A DNA stretch of 64,000 nt from Cristatella mucedo (GCA_009760855.2 WPIO01000057.1:2287001-2351000); one strand, 5' to 3'; positions 1-11,692 are shown, numbered from the stretch's first letter. Numbers and translations: made by a program. Notes: generated from the sequence alone by a model not told the origin.

Positions 1-150
1 CACGGGCCGCTGTCACCCGTTTCCTTCGGCGCAGCTGGCGACATGGCCAAGCTGGTATCCCAGATAACTTCGCGATTTGGCAGGCAGCCAATGGTTCCTG
101 AATGGCTGCTCCACGGTGCCATCCTTGGCGTGCAAGGGGGAACGAGTGTG
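1..150 (+). CDS. Sulfoquinovosidase-like gene, first visible exon
   Basis: Frame 1 is open from the first base and encodes 50 residues ending LGVQGGTSV, followed by the donor GTGAGT at 151. The segment FGRQPMVPEW leads into the first beta strand of the GH31 barrel. Q45 in GVQGG is the first residue of the sulfonate-recognition set. The intron after it is phase 0, unlike all later ones. A pyrimidine-rich stretch ending in CAG at 32-34 could be an acceptor that would start the exon at 35. However, the length between the phenylalanine at residue 9 and GRQ matches the bacterial protein, so I favour coding sequence from position 1. Confidence 0.88.
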
Positions 151-644
151 GTGAGTATGTCGCTCCGCTTACACAGCGACCCAGCGGCTCGTCAGCAGAA
201 AATCAAATTTTGATCGTGATATGTAAAGCCGATAAAATCTCAACGTTTTGTGTAGGCAGTAGACTCTCGTTTAGCAAATCAGGAATGTGTCCTGCTTAGC
301 GTTTGAGATGGCTTGAAGCCCTGGCCTTTGGGTCCCAAAGAACTCTAGGCCTATCTCAGCACCATTGACAGCAGGGAAATAGACTTACACGAAAAGATGG
401 TCATCCAGCTGCGCTTTATGTATCCCCAAGTCAAGCAACGTCCCCATTCCAATCAGCTGAATTTTTAGCTTAGGCTCCGTTTTAATCACGGCAAATCGTG
501 CGTTTACTGTAGAAAAAAACTAGTCTCGATAGCTCTATCGGTTGAGCATTGAACCGTTCGACCTGGAGATCAGGGGATCGTTTCCTACTAGAAACAGTGT
601 TCTCCAGCCTCCAGTTCCATGGCAGGTTCCCACTGATTGATCTG
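151..644. other. Intron sequence
   Basis: Start of the 11.5-kb first visible intron. Apart from the tRNA-like piece at 514-592 I see nothing. Confidence 0.6.
514..592 (+). mobile_element. tRNA-like SINE head or tRNA pseudogene
   Basis: TAGCTCTATCGGTTGAGCAT resembles a tRNA D-arm/A box, and GGGGATCGTTTCC about 40 bases on resembles a T-arm/B box. The cloverleaf is not intact. No second copy was seen. Confidence 0.4.
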
Positions 645-845
645 TGTTGTGCATGCTGCCACTAACCGTACTTGCATGCTGACTCTGTCCATGTCACCCC
701 TAACCTTGTTATTCTTGTTATTTATTGAGCATGCTGCCACTAAAATTTGATCGTGCTTCTTTAGCAGCAAATGTGAAGAGCCTAGAAAGAGATTGAGTTA
801 TCTGAAAGTGCTTTTTCAAATGTATTAATATAGTTTATTATTTTA
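645..845 (+). mobile_element. LINE-A 3' UTR fragment
   Basis: The repeated LINE-A 3' UTR words (CATGCTGCCACTAACC, GTCACCCCTAACC) are followed by the terminal stem-loop region and a degraded AT tail. Sense orientation. Confidence 0.8.
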
Positions 846-1326
846 AAATTACCACTTTACATGCATCTACCGCTGAGCTTCGTGCATACTTACCCTATCA
901 CTCACCCGATGCCAATAATGCACGAGCGGAAAGCTACTGAGAGTTTCTTCGGCTTATCTGACCGTGCACTGAACCCGCTCTCTGATTGCCATGCAGAGCT
1001 TGCATAATAATGGTCGCAGTTTTGCTCCAAACTTTCCGTTATGGACAAACCGGTACTTCAAATAAATTATATATCCATTCGTTCAATTAGCCGCTTGCTC
1101 ACTTCGACAGGCTTGTGCAGACTCATTTTTTGCAAATTACGAAGGGCGTGCCGGACGCTCTCAATCACCCCACATGCATTCACCTCGATACCATTATTTG
1201 CCGAGCTGGTTTGCAGAGGAGTCATAGCGTGCGATTACACAAATCAAAGACGCCAAGTAGTTGGTTTTCTGCAACTGGTTAAATAAAAATGAATTGCACA
1301 CATGATCACACATGAACTTACACAAA
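846..1326. other. Intron sequence, nothing recognised
   Basis: Between a LINE-A fragment and the CA repeat. No repeat family or coding signal seen. Confidence 0.6.
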
Positions 1327-1354
1327 CTCACACGCGCACACACACACACACACA

Positions 1355-1430
<76 letters not shown>
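1327..1430. repeat. (CA)n microsatellite
   Basis: About 100 bases of CA with two early CGCG interruptions, followed by a short TATA-rich stretch. Long open frames on both strands here are only His-Thr or Val-Cys repeats. Confidence 0.97.
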
Positions 1431-1434
<4 letters not shown>

Positions 1435-1699
1435 AATATATTTGGCCCACGGTGATATACTGTTGCGTTTCTAGGATATTGTGTGTGCCGGTATGAACTG
1501 TATAGATGGCGCCCCATTTTTTATTGGATAATTTTCAAATGAATAACAGTTTAGTAAAAATCTGAATTATTATAAGTGAAATTCAAAGCCACTACTTAGA
1601 TTAGCTACGTTCGTTAAAATTCTAATGAATATTTAATTTTATTTAATTGTAATAGAAAATTTTAAAGTATTCATAAATTGTTAATTTAACACAGTTATG

Positions 1700-1825
1700 C
1701 CTGTTGTCATTGAGCGTAAAATTCAATCGCCCTTTTTTGCAGCCAATATAAAGTGCCTTGAAAGAAATTGAGTTCTTTGAGGACGCTATAACAATGTATT
1801 GTTCTTATTATTACAATATTATTTA
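1700..1825 (+). mobile_element. LINE-A 3' terminal fragment, old
   Basis: Only the last 120 bases remain (GCAGCC..., GAAATTGAGTTCTTTGAGG, TTATTATTA tail), with many substitutions. Confidence 0.65.
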
Positions 1826-2297
1826 ATAGGAAAAATCTTATAGCTAGATTTTCCTAGATTCTACGATAGTATATTTGTAAATACATTTATTGAAATAATC
1901 TTCTCAAAATCTTAATTTTGAATGCTGAGAAGCTCCATAATGCTAAGACGGTCTAGCTCCATTGAATCACACGAATCCAATAAGTATTTTTAGTTTGCTT
2001 AAAGACTGGTGAAAGAAAGAAAGCTGGATTATAATACTTCAACCACCAGAACAAATTGGAAATAAATGCAGTGATTTGGAAATGCATCATCTCCATATAT
2101 GACAATAAAATTTAGGTGTTTTTAGGAGTTTTTAATAAATTTTAAATTCGCGTCCTAAGCAGCATTTTGCAATATTTGGATTTCCGTTTTAATTGTTTGT
2201 CTTTGACGTCAGAATTGTAAAAGAATCTGAAATGTTTGCAAATTTCGCGAAATTTGAATGTATCGACTTCAGAAAGGCCAGTTTTCATGTATATCAT
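1826..2297. other. AT-rich intron sequence
   Basis: Strongly AT-rich, no open frame and no recognised repeat. Confidence 0.6.
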
Positions 2298-2572
2298 GAC
2301 AGCATTTAGTGGGTCCCTGTGATTCGTCCATCATGTGCTTATGCGTGCTGACACTGTTGCATATGCTGCCACTAACCACACTTGCATGCTGACCCTGTGC
2401 ATATCACCCCTAACTATGTTATTCTTGGTGTTTATTGAGCATGCTACCACTAACCATTTAATCGTGTTTCCTTAGCAGCAAATGTAAAGCACATACAAAG
2501 AGATTCAGTTCTCTGAGGGTGATTTATCAAGTATATTATTATCATTATTATTATCATATCTATTATTGTGCA
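2298..2572 (+). mobile_element. LINE-A 3' UTR fragment
   Basis: It begins at the last codons of the frame (AGCATTTAGTGGGTCCCTG) and runs through the whole 3' UTR to an ATT-rich tail at 2536-2572. Confidence 0.85.
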
Positions 2573-2780
2573 TTTAACTCATGCAATTTTGCATCCTTTT
2601 CACTCAAATTGTGACTAATTTGTTTAGTTCTTGATTGTAAGATTAAAAATTAGCTGCTGCTTCTCTGAAATTCATCATACAATCCAGCTATTCTTTCTGG
2701 ATTTGGTCAATTTTTCCAAGAATAGTGCTCCAGAATTTCAGTAAACTATAAAGCTAAATTTAGTATAAATATATAAATAA

Positions 2781-2948
2781 CAGCTGACTTAACAGCCTCT
2801 TTTGTCTAGCGAGAGAAGAGCCTTGACGGCTATCACCACCGCTTGATATGGTAATAAAGGATCGCCCACCAAAGGATTCGAACCCACGACCTCAGGACCG
2901 AGCACGTAAAAAGCAACAGCCTTACCTCGTGTGCCATCACGGCTCATC
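2781..2948 (-). mobile_element. SINE-2 copy (tRNA-derived)
   Basis: Minus strand: GAGCCGTGATGGCACACGAG (A-box region) and GTGGGTTCGAATCCTTTGGT (near-consensus B box). A body with AAGCGGTGGTGATAGCCGTC follows and ends GGCTGTTAAGTCAGCTG. This family has no LINE-A tail. Confidence 0.88.
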
Positions 2949-3510
2949 GAGCGCTTAAAAGCAACTGCTGAGTTACTCCTGGTTTCAGAACTCGTCAATA
3001 TTTCTTCTGATATTCTTTCTAGCAGCTCTACCAGTTGATCAATTCCTGCTCGTATGACGAATAGCCGGATTTCGGCTATACTGCTAGAGAGGATACTTTT
3101 TCAATTTACCCAAATGAAGTGCCGAACGAAAGAAAATAATTAATAAAAACTTTGGATTTCCTCAAAATTTTTACGACGACTGGATCCTGTTTATAAGAGT
3201 GTTTCCCTGCTAAATTTGAACTGCGGTCGTCTCAATTGACAAACAAAGCTTTGAGATTTCTGGTATATATTCGCTGTTGAAGGCCAGACGTATTTCTAGT
3301 CATCCCAAAGCATTATCATAGCATTGTGATAAACAGTTGGCCACGAAGATGTTTTCGGACTTTAAACTTTCTAGGATTTTCTTTCCGAGTTGTGCTGCAT
3401 TTTTCAGAGCACCCCAACAAACCTAAAAACGCATCTTGTATCATAACTTTTTCACTTTCCAAATCTCCATCGTCATACCTGATCATTAGGGAAGCTTTTT
3501 TCTGACGTCC
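2949..3510. other. Intron sequence, nothing recognised
   Basis: Unique-looking sequence between a SINE-2 copy and the tail of the young LINE-A copy. Confidence 0.6.
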
Positions 3511-5102
3511 TAATAATAATAATAATAATAATAATATTGCACTTGATAAAGCGCCCTCAGAGAACTTAATCTCTTTCTAGGCGCTTTACATTTGCTGCAA
3601 AGTGATACGCAATAGAATAGTAAGTAAAATCATGCTTGAAAAACAAACAAAATGAATAACAAGGTTAGGGGTTACATGCACTGGGTCAGCATGCAAATGT
3701 GGTTAGTGGCAGCATGAACAGTGTCAGCACGCATAAGCACATCGAGGACGAATCACAAGGACCCACTAAATGCTGTCCTAAATAGGTATGTTTTTAAGTT
3801 TCTTTTAAATGTGGTCAGGTCAGGGGATGTTCTGATGCAGGTCGGGAGGGAGTTCCAGGCTGTGGGAGCATACGAGCTAAATGCACGGTCTCCAAAAGAT
3901 TTAAGGTTTGTACGAGGTATTTCTAGACTGTTGGATTCCGAAAAGCGAGTGGTACGATGCTTTGCCTGATGGGGTAGTATATCTGAAAGATAGGCTGGAG
4001 CCATAGAATGAAGAGACCTAAAAGTGAGCGACAAAACCTTGAAGTAAATCCGTTGCTTGACTGGTAACCAGTGCAGGTCGGCGAGAAGTGGAGTAATGTG
4101 GCAACTGCGACGCTCACGACAGACAAGCCTAGCTGCAGAGTTTTGCACCAGCTGCAATCGCCTGATCGCACATGCTGGTAGGCCAGTAAGCAGTGAGTTG
4201 CAGAAGTCGAGACGAGATGTCACGAATGCATGGACCAACTTGGACGTGGTATCCTTATCTAAACAAGTTCTAATTTTAGCAATGTTATGAAGCTGAAAAT
4301 AGGCTGATTTGACTGTGGAGCTGATGTGGTCGTCTAACGAGAGGTCGCTTTGGAATATGACACCTAGATTTCGAGCTGATGCAACTGGAGATATGCTGGC
4401 AGAGCCAATTTTGAAAGTCAGCCTTTCCAATTTCTGAATAACACTAGGTTTGCCCATAACTAGTAAGTTAGTTTTATCATCGTTTAGTTTTAGAAAATTT
4501 GCTGCCATCCATGATCGGATGTCATCAATGCATGCAGCAAGTGAGTTGAGAGAATTTGAGGTGCTCGAAGGCTGGGAGGGATCAAAGCAAAGGTACAACT
4601 GAGTGTCATCCGCATAGAAGTGAAAGCCTAGATTGTGCTTGGCAATCACATCAGCGAGAGGGAGAGTATAAACGGTGAAAAGCACCGGACCTAGCACAGA
4701 GCCCTGAGGTACTCCATATTTTAGAGGTTCTTCAGATGATCTTTGTCCATTCACGTCAACACTCTGGAGTCTCCCACTGAGATAGGACCTGAACCACTGC
4801 AGAGCAGTGCCAGTGATGCCCAGGCGAGATGAGAGGCGCTCTAGAAGTACTTTGTGATCGATGGTATCAAAAGCTGCCGAAAGATCGAGCAAAACAAGAA
4901 GAGACACTCTACCCATGTCTGCATTCCTAAGTAGGTCGTTGTATACCCGAAGCAATGCTGACTCTGTGGAGTGATTAGCTCTAAAGCCAGACTGGAACTT
5001 ACTAGCAAGGTGTGAGGTTTCGATATACGAGTTCAGCTGGTCTGCCACGACCCGTTCGAGTGTCTTTGATAGGAATGGTAGAAGGGAGACTGGGCGGTAG
5101 TC
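3511..5102 (-). mobile_element. LINE-A copy (L2/CR1-like non-LTR retrotransposon), 5'-truncated, youngest looking
   Basis: On the minus strand this copy runs from a sharp 5' truncation near 5102, through most of the reverse transcriptase and the C-terminal domain, a roughly 240-bp 3' UTR and an (ATT)n tail at 3511-3536. The 3' end folds as a stem-loop (AAAGCGCC pairing with GGCGCTTT). It defines the LINE-A family used in other entries. It lies in intron 1 of the sulfoquinovosidase gene, antisense to it. The frame is intact and its 3' UTR is almost identical to the copy at 49618, so it inserted recently. Confidence 0.92.
3753..5048 (-). CDS. LINE-A reverse transcriptase, N-terminally truncated open frame
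   Basis: About 430 codons are open without a stop, and the frame continues to the truncation point near 5102. Motifs in order are [44 protein letters not shown] (catalytic Asp pair) and [11 protein letters not shown]. The C-terminal region typical of L2/CR1 elements follows (LHWLPVKQRIYFKVLSLTFR, AWNSLP) and the frame ends SGSL. The endonuclease and N-terminal reverse transcriptase parts are absent, so no self-sufficient element is encoded. The listed start is not a true initiator. Confidence 0.88.
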   Translation of the reverse strand: MADQLNSYIETSHLASKFQSGFRANHSTESALLRVYNDLLRNADMGRVSLLVLLDLSAAFDTIDHKVLLERLSSRLGITGTALQWFRSYLSGRLQSVDVNGQRSSEEPLKYGVPQGSVLGPVLFTVYTLPLADVIAKHNLGFHFYADDTQLYLCFDPSQPSSTSNSLNSLAACIDDIRSWMAANFLKLNDDKTNLLVMGKPSVIQKLERLTFKIGSASISPVASARNLGVIFQSDLSLDDHISSTVKSAYFQLHNIAKIRTCLDKDTTSKLVHAFVTSRLDFCNSLLTGLPACAIRRLQLVQNSAARLVCRERRSCHITPLLADLHWLPVKQRIYFKVLSLTFRSLHSMAPAYLSDILPHQAKHRTTRFSESNSLEIPRTNLKSFGDRAFSSYAPTAWNSLPTCIRTSPDLTTFKRNLKTYLFRTAFSGSL

Positions 5103-5897
5103 CTAAATCAGTGGTTGAATCGAACCTGATACAGAAATACATATTTTTTGTGACTTCGGTTAAGGATTTGGTTTTTACAGTTGTGGCAACTTATTAGATT
5201 AATTCATTATGAAATTTGGGTGACAAATAAGAAACGTATCCTAGATTTTCCTGTACATATTGAAAGTTTCTTTTAAGCAGTGAGTCATACTGAGATACTA
5301 GCTTTATCACGAAAAGAAATTTCCATCATTTGTATACTCATCTAAACTCAAACATTCTTTGTGGCCACGCCGTACAAGGTTTGGTGAAACCTTATATAAC
5401 TTAATACAGAAAAGTATTCCTTCGAAAGCATCTCACCAACTTTTTCTGACTCATTAAATTGTATCTACTATGTCAGCTCTAGAAATAGCAAACATGCGAT
5501 TCGCGGACCAAAGAATTATGACCACACCTAGGAATGCATTTGAACGACGACAGCACAATTACAGGCCTGCACGACTATACCTAACAAGCAGATTATTAAA
5601 AGCCAGTGAACCTAAAGCCGGGTGCTGCCTAGTGGGGTAGGTCACGGCGCATTTGAAATCAGCAGTAAGCACTAGCGTTTATGTATGGGTACATGAGTAA
5701 GTTAAAGCGTTCCTCGCTTGGCTGGAGCATGGGTGCGACCATGATAAAAGAACACGGCTAAGTGGTTCCCACACTTTTCGGAGTGTGCCCGAGTTGTGTC
5801 CGGCCAGCACTTATGTTTAGGTCGGAATCTCTGCCAGCTTTCTCTGGCGTGACCTATGACCTTCCTTTATTTTGCTTAGGCTTGGTGGGTGAATAAA
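5103..5897. other. Intron sequence, nothing recognised
   Basis: Target-side DNA of the 5'-truncated LINE-A. No other signal. Confidence 0.6.
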
Positions 5898-6870
5898 TTG
5901 ATGACATCCGCACTTGGATGGCACCAAATTTTCTTTAATTGAGTGATCATGAAACTAACTTACTAGTTATGGGCAAAACGAGAGTGATTCAGAAATTGGA
6001 AAGGCAACGCTCAAAATCGGCTCTCCCAGTATATCTCCTGCTGAATCTGCACGAAATCTAGGTGTCATGTTCCAAAGTGACCTTTTTCTATACGCATCAG
6101 CTCCACAATCAAGTCTGCCTACTTTCAGCTACATAGCATAGCTTAGATTCGGGCTTGCTTAGACAGGGATGTCACATCTAATTTGGTAGATGCAGGTGTG
6201 ACACCCTGTCTTGACTTCTATAACTGCTTGCTGGTCTACCAGCATGTGCAATCAGATGCTTACAGCTGGTGCAAGACTCAGCAGCTAGGCTTATTTGTAG
6301 TGAGCTTCGCAGTTGCCACATCACACCACTTCCCGCCGACCTGCACTGGCTACCAGTCAATCAACGGATCGACTTCAAGGTCTTGTCGCTCACTTTTAGG
6401 TCCCTTCATTCTTTGGCTCCGGCCTATCTATCAGATCTACTTCCCACCAGGTTAAGGATCGTACCACCAGCTTTTCGGAAACCAACTGTTTACTTATACG
6501 TCGTACAAATCTCAAATCCTTTTGAGACCGTGCCTTTAGTTCGTATGCTCCCAAAGGCTGTAGCTCACTCCCGACTTCCGTCACCAAATCCCTGACTTGA
6601 CAATATTTAAAAAGAAACTTAAAACGCACCTATTTACAGCATTTCGTGGGTCATTGTGATTCATCCTTTATGTGCTTATGCATTCTGCCACTAACCACGC
6701 TTGCAGGCTGACCTTGTGCATGTCAATCCTAACCATGTTATTTTTGTTGTTTAGCAAGCATGATACCACTCACCATTCGATCGTGCTTCCTTTGCAGCAA
6801 ATGTAAAACGCTTAGAAAGAGATTGAGTTCTCTGACGGCTCCTTATTGAGACCATTGTTATTGTTGTTTT
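5898..6870 (+). mobile_element. LINE-A copy, sense, degraded
   Basis: It covers the reverse transcriptase from the IRSWMA-like segment to the 3' UTR and tail. Frame fragments include QDSAARLICSELRSCHITPL and LHWLPVNQRIDFKVLSLTFR, separated by frameshifts. Same strand as the host gene. Confidence 0.88.
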
Positions 6871-6871
6871 G

Positions 6872-7565
6872 TTTATGGTAATGGCCAGCCCTGCTGCTGC
6901 TACTGCTGCTGGTTTCCATGTCAGTCGGCTCTCCTGAAAATGTTGTTGGCTTAGCAAGGACAGTCAGCCTGATGCCGACCAGCCGGCCTGGGTGTATGCA
7001 AATGCAGTTGTCCGGGTTCACCCAGGGAGCTACACCAGCGAGAGAGCTGTGCAGTGCTGCTTCTGCTGCCGTGGAAGCAGCAGCAGTGCGTGGGCAGGCA
7101 GGCACTCGCAGCCGTGCATGCACAAGAGAGCAACGGCAGCTGCTTCCACCTGCGCTGGGGGCTGCACAGCGCTGCTGCAGTTGTTGGAGGCTGGCTGTAC
7201 CCCTTCTCCTGTTCACCAAGTTCACCTCCCCGGCTACGACTGCTAAGAGAGACATCACGGAGCTTGCACGGCACCAAGCGGCCTCGGTAGCAAGAGCGGC
7301 CTGCTCGCCTGCAGTGAGAGAGCACCAGCAAAAGCTGCCCAGGTCCTGCACGGCTTGCTGTGTGGCCGACCACCCACCCGACAGGCGATGGTATCGAGGC
7401 CGAGGCTGCCCGAAGCGTCAGGGGGCAGCGGCAGCAGTGGCAGCAACGGCAGGCTGAGAACGAGCGCCAGCATTGCCAGCATGGCTGCTAGCTGCCACTG
7501 GGTGTCCACTATGGCTCGGCACGAACTGAGGCTGCCCTAACCTGCTGCTGCTGCTGCAGCCACCG
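6872..7565. other. GC-rich CTG/CAG-rich block, unknown
   Basis: Markedly richer in GC than its surroundings, with many CTG/CAG words and open frames of 140-180 codons on both strands. The minus-strand frame contains a hydrophobic run (MLAMLALVLSLPLLPLLPLP) and a separate stretch HPGRLVGIRLTVL. I recognise no family, and splice sites are not evident. It could be an exon of an antisense gene or simply biased sequence. Confidence 0.4.
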
Positions 7566-9184
7566 AATATTGTGCCACCTGGCTCTGCTCGAGCCCCAAT
7601 CTGGATGCCTTAATGATTTATCCAGCTGTGCATCGAGACCATGGTTGCCTCAATGATTTAAACAGAGGTGCTAGCCAAGCCCACCACGGATAGTAGTAGC
7701 AGACAGAGGCTGCAACTTCCGATTTGATTTCCTTCAACTTGGAGCAGCTGCTGCTTAGCAGTATCTTCGCTAGATGTGATATCAAAGAAATTCATAGTAT
7801 TAGTCGCCCGTTTGGGCGCACTCCTAATCCAGTGCTCTGCGACATGTGCCTTCTTCCCCCTTTGGTATGTCACTGGTGACATATGACACGTCCCCATGGC
7901 ACTCTGTAAATGCTACCGAATGCAGCAGATGTTAAGGAAAGGCACGAGACGAGTGCGATCAAACGTCTGCTTTGGTGAGACAGGGGTTCAGCTAAATCAG
8001 ATCTTGGCGTGCATCAGCTGTCTCTTCTTCGTAGGATTAGTCACTTGGCAGCTCAGCTGCCACATGTTGGCAAAACCAAAATGGCAAGAAAAGATCAGAC
8101 CCAGACAGACATCGCCCCTGTGAAAGGAAACCACTGGCAAACGGAAAGCTTCGTCGACAACTGGGATCCTGTAAACGTCACAAAGGATTTGTAGACACCA
8201 CATCTGTTGCATTCGCCACAAGCACGCCTAGCATCTTTCGTGTACCAACATTAAACGTCTTGTTGCTAGGGTTAAAATTGGCAAGGGGAGACAGGAAGCA
8301 ATACTGGTGAGGTGTCACACTTGCACGAAGAAACCTGGCTGCATAACCATTCTGTTAGTAAACCTGAATCACTTGAATTTTGCATCAATGTAAATTGACA
8401 GACTTTAATCTCGAGTATTCCGCAAACTGTATCTCATTCTCTGTCACTCTCTCTTGCTCGGGATCGCAGTAAAGCCAACGCTCACCAGCTCTCTTTCCTC
8501 TTTCCTTTCACTTGCACTCTCTTCCACTCTCACCATTCATCAGTTTGGCATGCTTCTTCGTGCTACTTCTGTCTCCCTCCCTCATTCTTAACGAATCCCT
8601 TCATGACTTTCACTAGCCATTCTCATTCATTTGTTGCTGTCTCTTTAGCCACTTTCTTGCTCGCTCGCTCTCTCACTCTGTCTTCTTCACCTCACTCATT
8701 CCAGCGTTCACTGTGTCCCCATATACACATTTATCATATCACTTAATGGAACAAAGATCAACCAGAGAACCTTTCTCTGGCGATAGCCACAGTAAGAGTA
8801 CTGAACTTCGGGCACAGAAAGAGACATTTTGAAACTTCTGATCTACTAGTATAATTAGAGGCTCAAAGACAGCTATAAACAGACCACGTTAAAGCAAGGC
8901 CTACGTCCCCATAGCATCTACCGTTGGCTGACAATCGTTCGCCATGAGATGGAACCATAACAGACCTCACCACTGCCGGTCGCTCAAGACAAAACGCTCT
9001 TGTCACCAGAAGGCGTTGCAGCGATGTAACTACGATATGCATTCATCAGGTAGCATACTTTTTTTGTATTCCTATTTCGCTTGTTTGCTATTTTACTCTT
9101 ATTTTTTAGCGGCTAATTTGCATTACCAGGATCCCATTTTCTGATTAAAGTTCACTAATAACCTGTGTACTGCCACTGTAAATG
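7566..9184. other. Intron sequence with a pyrimidine-rich tract
   Basis: Besides the tract at 8395-8715, no element or exon was recognised. Short frames at 7658-8221 lack family features. Confidence 0.55.
8395..8715. repeat. Pyrimidine-rich tract
   Basis: Degenerate CT/TTC sequence (CTCTCTTGCTCGG, CTTTCCTCTTTCC and similar) over about 320 bases without a strict period. Confidence 0.6.
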
Positions 9185-10130
9185 CTATAATAATAGCATT
9201 AATTATAATATTAATAATAATACAATAGTTATAACGCCATTAGAAAATATATCTCCGTATAGGCACTTTACATTTGCTGTAAACGAAGTATGATCGAGTG
9301 GTTAGCAGTAGCATGCTGAATAACCAATAAGCATAACATGATTAGTGGTGAAATGCATTGGGTCAGCATAGCAAAATGATTAGTGGCATCATGCCCTGTG
9401 TCAGCATGCACAATTGCACAAATGACGAGTCACAAGGACCCACTAAATGCTGGGATAAAGAGAAGCGTTGTTAGTTTTTTTTAACGCGATCAAGTCAGAG
9501 TGATCAGGCTTTGAGAGCTTGCAAACTAAAGACACAGTCTCCAACGGATTTGAGGTTCGTACGAGGTTAAAGTAAACGATTAGATTAAGATGAGCCAGTG
9601 GTAAGATGCTTAGCCGCTCGGGGGAGTAATATGAATAGGCAGGCTGGAGCCACAGAAGGAAGAGACCTCAAAATGAATGACACAAATTAGAGTCAGTGCA
9701 TTGCTTGACTGGGAGCCAGTGTATGTCGGCAAGAAGTGGCGTGGTGTGGCAACCACGATGCTCAATTCAGAGAAGCCTGGCTGCAGAGTTTTGCACCAGC
9801 TGCACACACCTGAGTGCACAGGCCGGTAGACCAGCAAGCAGTGAGCTGCAGATGTCAAGAGAGGTTGTCACAAATGCATGGACCAATCTTGATGTTGTAT
9901 CCCTGTCTAAACCAGCCCGAATTTTAGCAATGTTATGTAGCTGAAAGTAAGCAGACGACTGTGGAGCTGACACGGTCGTCTAATGAAAGTTCAGTTAGGA
10001 ACATAACACCTAGATTTCGTGCAGATTTAACGGGCGATATGCTGGTAGAGCCGATTTTATGCGTTAAACTTTAGAATTTTCGAATCACACTTGGTTTGCT
10101 TATCGCTGATAAGTTGGTTGTATCATCAAT
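9185..10130 (-). mobile_element. LINE-A copy, antisense, degraded
   Basis: AT-rich tail at 9185-9225, then the 3' UTR and part of the C-terminal region (SAYFQLHNIAKIRAGLDRDT is readable on the minus strand), ending near the LNDDKTNLL segment. Several frameshifts. Confidence 0.85.
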
Positions 10131-11029
10131 CACCGAGCCTTGCCTCTCTGGTTCTAATGTAATCAGTGTCACTATCTATGCTAGTCAGTGTATTGGGTTA
10201 AGCTCTACGGTTTAGTTCCAAGCTTTAAAAATGCCAAGAACTGATTGCCAGTGATGCTGGCCACAGCTGGTCATAAGAAAAAGTCATTTAGTTAGTAAAA
10301 ATGGCTAAACATACATGCAAACTATACTCATTATTTGTATAAGCTCCAGCCTTTATAATAGATACCATAAACTGTCCTTTATAACCGTGAACACTGTTTC
10401 TCCCCATGAATATACGCTGTGGTTTACTGCCAGTCGCTCCATGTATTTCATCGGCAATGCTTTTATGAAGTTTTCTTGATCATTTCAGTAATTACAGAGT
10501 TTCGCCTGAGGCAATTTTTTTATCCTGGCAACCGATCAAAAACCTAAAATTTTTCTTTTATCTGAACGTTGTACATTGCCAATGTATTATTGTGAATTAT
10601 ATTTCAATAATATTCTGCTACAACGAGCAGGGCTTTTTTAAAAGGCATGAGCCAGACACTTACTGACATCTATTAAAATATGTGTCCGTTTAGATATGGC
10701 TGAAATTTTTAGATAACTCATTACTTCTGTCTCAAATCCTGACTCTTACGTTAAGCATGCCACTAACAGTATGGTGCCTTCTTTCCCGGGGCGCTGACAA
10801 GCTGCAGTCACTCTTCAGCCACTAGTGCTAGCTGCGTGGTGCAAGCGTTAGGCGAAAAAACTTTTAAGGATCACATCATCCCTCCGGATATTACTTTTCC
10901 ATATTGCCTAAACTAGTCTATCAGCCAAAACATGTCCCCTATTATCCAGCCGCAGCAGATGCTACGGCTGCAGCTTGGTGCCCAAAATTGACCTATTGGT
11001 ATTTACATTCAGGCAGTACAAGAGGCATA
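10131..11029. other. Intron sequence, nothing recognised
   Basis: AT-rich and without repeats that I can identify. Confidence 0.6.
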
Positions 11030-11229
11030 TAATAATAATAGTAATGCACTTGATAAAGCGCCCTCGGAGAACTCAATCTCTCTCTAGGCGCTTTACATTT
11101 GCTGCAAAGGGAAATGCAATTAGATGTTGAGTAAAATCAAGCTTGACAAACAAACAAAATGAATAACATGGTTAGGGGTGACATGCACAGGGTCAGCATG
11201 CAAATGTGGTTAGTGGTAGCATGCACAGG
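11030..11229 (-). mobile_element. LINE-A 3' UTR fragment
   Basis: ATT tail, intact stem-loop sequence and 3' UTR up to the repeated CATGCACAGG word, where it is cut off. Fairly young by similarity to the other copies. Confidence 0.85.
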
Positions 11230-11304
11230 CATCACGAGCACGGTGCTATATGCTATATACTAAGCAGATGCCTTAAGTGTTGGTTTAACTAGAGGAAAGT
11301 AACA

Positions 11305-11376
11305 ACGTCGATGGTTAAAATGGTAGAGCCCTAGCCCTAAAATCGAGGTTGAACGATTGTCTCCAGCTCTGCGGAA
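11305..11376 (+). mobile_element. tRNA-like remnant
   Basis: GATGGTTAAAATGGTAGAGC resembles an A box, and GAGGTTGAACGATTGTCTCC a decayed B box. Weak. Confidence 0.3.
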
Positions 11377-11692
11377 AATATTGCTGTTATAAGTCTAAAG
11401 GCAGGTTGTCGGTCTCGATGCCGCCACCATCTAATAGTTTTCCATATGATTAGATTAAGGGAATTTGTACAAATGAATTTCTCAAAACCTGTTTCTAACG
11501 TCGAGAGTCAATGAATTTGATTGTCTCAGCAGACTGCAGAGAGCTTTATTCCAATTCCGCAGTTTCATACTGCTATTTAAGTAAAAGCAGCAGGCAGTGC
11601 GTCACTCTCGCTGACCGACTGCACCGGTTATCGGCTCATTTTGTCTCATTTTCTTATTTCTCATTTTCATTTTCATTGTCTTATTTTCGCAG

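Noticed and set aside
35-150. Alternative start of the first exon at 35 after TTCCTTCGGCGCAG
   Set aside because: Possible acceptor, but residues 9-28 align without gaps to the bacterial enzyme across this point, so coding from position 1 is more likely.
514-592. Functional tRNA gene (also considered at 27863, 47793 and 52860)
   Set aside because: Only A-box and B-box-like words are present. Acceptor and anticodon stems do not pair, so these are SINE heads or tRNA pseudogenes.
7255-7509. Minus-strand frame with a signal-peptide-like start
   Set aside because: The first codon is GTG, not ATG, the frame ends soon after, and no splice site or family supports a secreted protein.
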